64,000 bases of DNA from contig JAJHTX010000003.1 in the NCBI GenBank assembly GCA_032164295.1, positions 806,001 to 870,000 of the forward strand. Direction: 5' to 3'. Below are positions 57,881-64,000 of this stretch, piece after piece. The notes under the pieces were generated by a model. That model was not told where the DNA came from and ran no database searches. It saw only the letters and a program-made list of their open reading frames with translations. Numbering within the stretch: position 1 is the stretch's first letter; each line of letters starts with the position of its first letter. The DNA is from Inonotus obliquus. Taxonomy: Eukaryota > Basidiomycota > Agaricomycetes > Hymenochaetales > Hymenochaetaceae. The position numbers and the translations under genes were made by a program.

Positions 57881-58190
57881 GTTATCTTACAGTCACTGAT
57901 AAATCGATGGTCGTGCCACCCGTACTGATGCGCTTGGTTACAGGCTCTTCCGCGTCCGCTATCTGACAGGCCTTTTGCGTCTCGAGCGCGTCTACGACCG
58001 CTAATGCGCTGCCATCGGAGAGGGAAAACGTGAGGACCTCGACTTCAGTTGAATGTTTGTAACCGCCTTGAAGTACAGCACTGCTGACAGTCCCAGGTCA
58101 GGATACGGAGGGACGGGCAAGAAACCACAGGGGATCGTACCGAGGGGTGTTCATATCTCACCAGTGAGAAGTGTAAGAATTGAGAGTAGT
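57881..58190 (-). CDS. Possible small secreted protein
   Basis: A minus-strand reading begins MLSLILLSILTLLTG, a plausible signal peptide. After an intron (GTGAGATATG...CTGTCAG) it continues with VLQGGYKHSTEVEVLTFSLS, DGSALAVVDALETQKACQIA and KRISTGGTTIDLSVTVR before TAA. This would give a protein of about 85 residues. The intron phase does not join perfectly with the sites I chose, so the model is weak. If real it would be an unrecognised small secreted protein. Confidence 0.3.
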
Positions 58191-60438
58191 ATGAGGGAAA
58201 GCATCTCTGCGAGGGGACTTAATAGTCATAGGTATGTGGCCCGGTACAAACTACAGCGTAGACTGTATATAAGGCACCTAAATTCTGCGGTGGTTGCTCT
58301 TGACCATGAACTTAGAGGAAGCCCGACCGTGTACCCAAGTTGGAGGAGTCTATGCAATGATACATATCGATATATTCATGACACGCTTGAGGCAATAGAG
58401 ATATTGGGATATCCCATTGTCGAGCGTTGTCGAATGGACTGAGGTAGGCGTTGTTTGCCATTGCTTGGTCGCAGGCCGCATCCCAAGAGCCAGGGAAGGA
58501 ATGCAGACCAGTGTCTGCATGCGAATTCCCAGGAAAGCCATCGAATCTAGCCTAAATAGCACCAGAAGAGCCTCCCCAATGGTTATCCGATGATGAGCAA
58601 TAGGGATGAGTTTTTGGGATGGCTGCCGTACAGTTCATAACCACTTAGCTTGAGCTTTTCGCCCTTCGCGGCTAAAGCCGGCCCAGAGAGTGAGTACACT
58701 CAAGCGAGAGGCCGTACGCATAGTAAAAAAAGAGCAGATGTAAGAGAAAATGTCCAGTTAGGTACTCGCGGCAGTCCCAGTCGTCTAGTGAGCCGTATTG
58801 TCGCTGGCCGGCGCATACGGGTTGCGGAAGTGATCGTGGTGAGGATAAGAAAGAACGACGTGCAGCAAGGCCGACTAACTATGGACTCGGAAACTAGCGA
58901 TTCGCATGCCCTCCTTTGTGCGCTGCTTCTGCCCCTTGTACTCCTTGCTACCTAAGCTGGGCCAATATGCGCGTCCATCCAAAGTAATGACCCAAAGGAC
59001 GGATAACCCATGAATACGGACCTTTGGAACGCAGCGGATGGCGGGGCACAACATGGTACGTCTACTTGCCTGATACCCCAGCCTTTCACTACGTCCCATG
59101 AAGCCGTCCAAGGAATTGGATATGGACATACCCATATACCCACCCCTCATACCACATCCAGACTTTCACTCAGAGAGTGTGCTGTCTAAGTAGTTTTTTT
59201 TCTGTCAGATCACACTTCGCCAGTCGTTCGCCTTGATGCTGGCCGACTGCCACGTAATCTTGCTCTACGCGGCTGGTCCGCCCATCCTGGTCATCAGAGA
59301 GATCGGTTTTCTGCGAGGCGCTCGAAGCCATTTGACGCGAGGAGTGGCGTGAAGGATGGTCTTGCCCGGTGGAAGGTCGAGTGTAAAGCTTTGTTGAGTC
59401 TCTGGGGGATATGGCGCGTACAGGGGATGACGATTGCGGGGAGGCAGACTAGTCGTTGGAAGAGTGCGTATCTCCTTGCCAGTATAACCGACCTTGCTTG
59501 TCTTTCAAGCTGCTAATAGCATTCACTCCATGATTTTGATGTAATTAGAGGTTCTCCTCGTCTCTGCCTGAAGCCATACAAAGGCACCAGTTTCGTCAAC
59601 TACACAGTCCCATTATCAACGCGACCAAACACTCGACCGAAGTTTGATTCTCTCATATGCCCTGGATACCATTGTTTGGTAGCCTGGATCAAGCCAGCTC
59701 ACTGCGCAGTCGGTGTCACGATGCTTTTGAAGTTTTGCTTGCAATCCTTCCTTGAGCCGAGTGATGGGACCTAGTATCGCTAGGGTATGCCAAAAAATCG
59801 CCCTCTACGAAGTTCATGAATATTCAAAGCTGATCGATTCACAGTGTTTGCTCAAGAAAGATTGTAACTCTGACTGGACGCATTTGTAACCGGGAATAAA
59901 GCGCACTTATCGTGTTTTGCGAACACCAGCAAATGCCACACGACTGGACTAAGGAATGCCGCTCGAATGAGGTCCCGCCTATCACCCGCCGCTTATTGCT
60001 CTGATTAATTCTCATCAAACCGAGATATTTCCCAAGACACAATTGATGATCAAACGTCCAGAGATCTCAATTCCAAGTGTAACGTCGTTTCTTCCCTTTG
60101 GCACGAAAATTCTGCCATATTTCGGTCCATTACCCTGCGCTCAGACGTCCGTTAATCAAGAATAATGCCGGTGGACAATTTCCCGGCGAGCCTTGCGTTG
60201 ATCTGGAAGTGATTGAACGGTTGTTCCTGTGAAAGTTTCGCAGGTATTTGGAACCGAGGCACTAATGAAACTCACGCACTGGGCCGTTTGGGACTTCACT
60301 GCCCTCATCAGTACTCATTGGTCGTGGAACGATCATTTACCGGCGGTGACAGCTCAGCTGAAGAACCTGAGCATATCACCTTTAAAAGCGCGAGGGTTTA
60401 CTCCATGTAACAATGTTCCTTTCCCGCCGTTCGAGATA
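58191..60438. other. Gene-poor 2.2-kb stretch
   Basis: Short frames occur at 58650-59150 and 59839-60042 without motif or consistent splicing. The last 300 bp should be the promoter of the membrane protein at 60439. Nothing is called as a gene. Confidence 0.4.
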
Positions 60439-62134
60439 ATGAGTAACTTGGCAGATGAACTCAAATTGCTGGAGCAAGTTGCACGCGACTTGCAAATATC
60501 CAGGGTACGTCGTCTTATTTCTGCACTGCGTAAATGCGAACTCATGCCATCTCCAGTATATGACCGGTATGCATTGCTGCTGACCTGTATCCTATGCAGC
60601 ACCTCATGCGACCCGCTATTTAGTTGCTTCTTTCGTGGTTCTGTTCTGGGATATCCTAATAACGCTCCAAGAGTACGTCACTACACACCTTATTCGAGCT
60701 TTCTCTAGAGTAACCTTCAAATTTTATAGCGAGGTGACTGTTGTTCCCTTGCAGGAATATTCGGCGGTCTGATACTGTACAGATTACTCTGATCTGGAAG
60801 TCGAAATGGTCGATGGGGAAAGCGCTCTATTTCGCTTGCAGATATCCAATTCTGATGGAGGCTGTAGTATGGCTGACATGTAAGTGTACTCCAAATTGTT
60901 TTTGCATTGGTCATTGGTGATTCAGTCGCTTCAAGATACCCTAGATTTCTCCGCAAGCAGCGCAGTACGTCATGTGATCTTCACGGCATCGATGAAATAA
61001 TAACGTATATGCGACAGTTCTGTTTGGTAGCGTCGTATTTGGACGGCTGGTCTACATTGATATTGCTCATTCCGGTACAATGTACGCTCAGTTGTGTCAT
61101 TTAAAATAGCTCGAACTGATCAATCACGCAGGTATCGTCATACTACGAACTTTCGCACTGTGGGAAAGGAAGCGAATCATCGTTGTAACCCTGATAATAG
61201 TCACGCTCGTGGGTATCACTAACTCCTTCGGTCATCTGTCTGTTATACTAGTGTGTCTGATTGCGATTATTCATAGGCAACAGATGTCATCATGGCTGTT
61301 TCCATCGCTCTCGTCTCAAAGTCTCTCGTGTGTGAGTATTATTCTGAGGTTAAAAAACAAACACTTATGGATGTCCTACTCTCGTAGTTAAGTTAGATCC
61401 CTTGTGCGTCCCTAGACTTCGTACCTCAGAGGTATTAACATACCAGATATGCGTAGAATTCAACCGATTTTCGGATGCGATAGTGGCCTTGTCTCACTGG
61501 ACACAAATGTTACAATTCCTGCGTGGGCAGCTTTGATGGGATTCGACACAGTGATTTTCCTTCTGACACTCGTGAAGGCCATTGGTAAAAGTGCGTCGTC
61601 CTCCTTCGAGTTACGTAAATACATAAATAATAAAGTCTACGCAGTTCGATACGGACGGTCTGCTCTCCTTACAGTACTGGTACGAGACGGTGAGTCGATT
61701 CTTCCTTTAGTCAAGATGACAATCTCAGAAATAATGCGACAGGCTTCGCCTACTACACGGTCATGTTGGGTCCGTTCTTCTTCCAATGTACTTCTTCCTA
61801 AACATCGAGCTTACCGCAACGATTCTGCGCTTTTAGCCACAAGCGTCACAAATCTTATCATTTACACGGCACTGCCGGATAGCCGTCGCGGCTTACTCAA
61901 CTCAATGCTTCAAGTTCTTCGGTCGACCATGTCGATCGTCGGAGCACGTATCCTATTGAATGTCCGAGGAGTGATTTCTGAATCCCAGGGAGGAACTTTA
62001 CCGCAGACCAGCGAATTGCACTCTCTATCATACGCTTCTATGCCCACGACGAACACCTCTTCCGAAGGGACTGACTCAGTTGAGATGAACTCGCTTCAGC
62101 CGCCGGTGCTTGTAATAGGACGATCGAGTACATA
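60439..62134 (+). CDS. DUF6533-type seven-helix membrane protein
   Basis: ATG 60439 starts MSNLADELKLLEQVARDLQI. The DUF6533-like block is ATRYLVASFVVLFWDILITL then LQDE joined to ITLIWKSKWSMGKALYFACR. Further helices follow: ASYLDGWSTLILLI, IVILRTFALWERKRIIVVTL, NVTIPAWAALMGFDTVIFLL and FAYYTVMLATSVTNLIIYTA. A SIVGARILLNVRGVISES block leads to a hydrophilic tail ending VLVIGRSST. The family is abundant and of unknown function in mushrooms; the layout is receptor-like. The intron near 61770-61823 is supported by in-frame rejoining at VML/ATSV. The second exon seems to be only 10 bp (60557-60566), flanked by a 33-bp intron, so this part of the model may be wrong. Confidence 0.75.
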
Positions 62135-62744
62135 GAGTTTCATTGAACATATATTATTTATACTTGGCCGTCTGCGTTACCACTCTTTCAATCTTGTAAC
62201 TGATCTATCTTAACTTGATGCAATACCTTCTTCTGCAGGACAAAACCAACCACTGACATGTATATCTTTCGTGTTCTCAGATATATCGAAGTGCGTCTTA
62301 GGAGCCCACCAGTGAAGTTTCAGGAGACTGAAACACATAACAACATGGATGCAAGCCTTACAGAACCTGTCCTAACTCGTATAATACTCATGATGAATCG
62401 ATGTTGACATCCCCGTGGCAAAATGAAAGTGGGCGAAGTCTGGCTATTAGAAAAATTACAGAAGATTAGCGGGATGCATCATCTAGCGTGAATCATTTTC
62501 CAGCCGATTATGTGTCTTGACAACATATGATGGCTCGGAAGCAAACTTCTGTTTCTGCGCGGAAAGAAGATTCCTTTCGGCACAGTAGGCGAGCGCCGCT
62601 TGGAGCTCCGAACAAGTACTTATACCTACGAGATCGATTCTCTCGCTGACAATTGACACTGAGCGTGTCCTCCCATTCCATTCTTTACAAAGCACCGCTC
62701 TTTACCATTTCATCTTTTTCGTCTTTCGTCTTCTTTTTCTCGTA
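62135..62744. other. Intergenic, promoter of the aspartic protease
   Basis: No exon was seen. The last 40 bp before 62745 are strongly T/C-rich (TTTCATCTTTTTCGTCTTTC), a common leader of highly expressed fungal genes. Confidence 0.4.
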
Positions 62745-64000
62745 ATGATACCTAACCTCGAGACAGCAATAATTTCTTTGCTTGCCCTGTCCGCCGGGAA
62801 CGTTGCTCTCGGAAAGCCTGTCGTGAAAATATGCGATCCTCCCGCCTCGCTTCTCTCCTTTGACTTCGCAGTTCACCTCAACCTTTCACTCGGAGGTGCG
62901 AAGATAGCCGATCTCGACCGCGCACGTGCAGCTGTGAAGCTTGCGGGACTTGAAAGGCGCGATGGCGCGACTTCTGTAACGAACACCGGAGTGACCTACG
63001 TTGCAAGTGTTGGAGTTGGCGAACCCGCTACGACATATTCTCTTGTGGTTGATACCGGAAGTTCGAATACGTGGATAGGAAAGTCAAGTACATACTAAAG
63101 CGATTTTGGCTTCATTGATAACGTTGAGCCCACAGGTGCAGATAAGAAGTACGAGTCGACCAGCTCTAGTGTGAACCTAGGCAAAAATATTTCTATCAGT
63201 TACGGTTCGGGCTCGATGAAAGGGGTGGCATGTATGTTCCCTCCTTATCGATAGTCGCTTGTTCTGAGATAATTGCAGACAATGACACTGTGACGCTTTC
63301 CTCGGATCTTGTCATTGATCAGCAGTGCATCGGCGTAGCAAACACCACGTCCGGATTTGATGGATACGATGGTATACTTGGCCTAGGCCCCATAGATATC
63401 ACGGCAAACACCGTGCAGAATACCTCGTCTGTGCCTACAGTCATGGACAATCTATATGCTCAGGGCAAAATTTCGAGTGAGATCTTCTCAGTTTCTTTTG
63501 CACCAACGACGACGGAGCCGAACGGGAATGGCGTGATCACGTTTGGGGGTGTTGACGCTAGTAAATACACTGGCGATATTACCTATGTTCCGATTACCAA
63601 GGCGAATCCTGCCTCAAAATATTGGGGCATAGACATGAGCGTTTCATATGGCGCGTCGGGCAGGTCGATACTAAACTCCGCATCGGGCATTGTCGATACC
63701 GGTTCTACGTTATTCCTGTTGGTCAGTATCGACTCGACAATCCCGCGAATTTTTATGCTTACAGATTTTGTATAGGCGACCGACGCGTTTCATGCCTACA
63801 CTAACGCAACTGGGGCAAAAACTGATGCTGACACTGGCCTACTCAAGATCGAAGATGATGCGTACGAAAGGCTCGAGAGTTTGTACTTCTCCATCGGTGG
63901 AGCTACCTTCGAGCTCACGAAGAATGCGCAAACCTTCCCGAGGCCTCTAAATGAGTTCATTGGAGGAGAGAAAAACGCAACGTACCTGGTGATTGGTGAT
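62745..64000 (+). CDS. Pepsin-like aspartic protease (A1), 3' end cut by window
   Basis: ATG 62745 gives a signal peptide (ISLLALSAGNVALG) and a propeptide region ending near LERRDGATS. The mature part has GVGEPATTYSLVVDTGSSNT (first catalytic Asp), ISYGSGSMKG, GYDGILGLGP, VITFGGVDASKYTGD and GIVDTGSTLFLL (second Asp). It continues to YLVIGD at the window end. Three introns are in phase (after GKS, GVA and TLFLL). The spacing and GVGEPATTYSLVVDTGSSNTW resemble the polyporopepsin-like secreted proteases of basidiomycetes. Most of the protein is present; only the last part of the C-lobe is missing. With the sedolisin 5.6 kb upstream it gives two secreted acid proteases in this region. Confidence 0.88.

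Noticed and set aside
58875..59150. Minus-strand 91-codon frame with a Pro/Trp-rich alternative frame
   Set aside because: No signal peptide, domain or consistent splicing; the composition is compatible with chance.
1..64000. CRISPR arrays, tRNA or rRNA genes and bacterial-type operons
   Set aside because: No regularly spaced repeats or tRNA B-box type folds were noticed by eye, and the intron-rich genes show eukaryotic DNA. A tRNAscan run would be needed to exclude tRNAs fully.

Overview
The window looks like nuclear DNA of a mushroom-forming basidiomycete (Agaricomycetes). Genes are split by many short introns of about 45-65 bp with GTRNGT donors. Several families are typical of that class: a DUF6533-type seven-helix membrane protein, a second uncharacterised multi-span membrane protein, sedolisin and pepsin-like secreted proteases, tyrosine-kinase-like (TKL) kinases and a large family of short kinase-like proteins. 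All exon structures below were read by eye; motif identities are firmer than splice sites.

Region 1-36.9 kb plus 44.4-48.1 kb is an accessory, paralogue-rich kinase cluster. It holds ten copies (A-J) of one short kinase-like family. Its N-terminal signature is roughly W-R-D-x(2)-x(2)-L-x(3)-G-Y-x-L-R-x-R-[FY]-x-P-x-W-x-P-S-W, followed by a compact kinase fold with HRDCSxxN and DFG motifs. Only A (819-2296), E (24053-25396) and G (33624-35012) read as intact. B, C, D, F, H, I and J carry frameshifts, stops or lost splice sites. Interleaved are four TKL kinases (2690-5251 plus, 5365-6686 minus, 26265-28661 plus, 28776-30145 minus) and four copies of a HeLo-like helical N-terminal domain. One of those (21762-23588) is fused to a pseudokinase. 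Each HeLo-like copy lies directly downstream, on the same strand, of a family A-J gene: A to 571-1, E to 23588-21762, F to a 27-codon remnant at 30665-30582, and J to 47807. This repeated two-gene module beside TKL kinases is the most interesting signal. It resembles in outline the RIPK-MLKL cell-death pairing, but function is inference.

Region 11.8-16.5 kb holds one intact 1447-codon gene with a disordered N-terminal two thirds and an F-box-like segment. The 16.5-20 kb stretch shows no gene I can support. The 37-38.9 kb stretch holds a decayed gag-like, zinc-knuckle repeat ORF.

Region 38.8-43.6 kb has ordinary genes: a membrane protein (minus), an acyl-CoA oxidase (plus) and a histidine-triad HIT protein (minus). 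Region 48.3-64 kb is also ordinary: an F-box-like protein (minus), an acyl-CoA dehydrogenase (plus), a WRN-type 3'-5' exonuclease (minus), a sedolisin S53 protease (plus), a possible small secreted protein (minus), a DUF6533 membrane protein (plus) and an aspartic protease cut by the window end. Most of these read cleanly, and the long ones are clearly intact. The many indels inside the kinase cluster are therefore more likely real decay than poor sequence.
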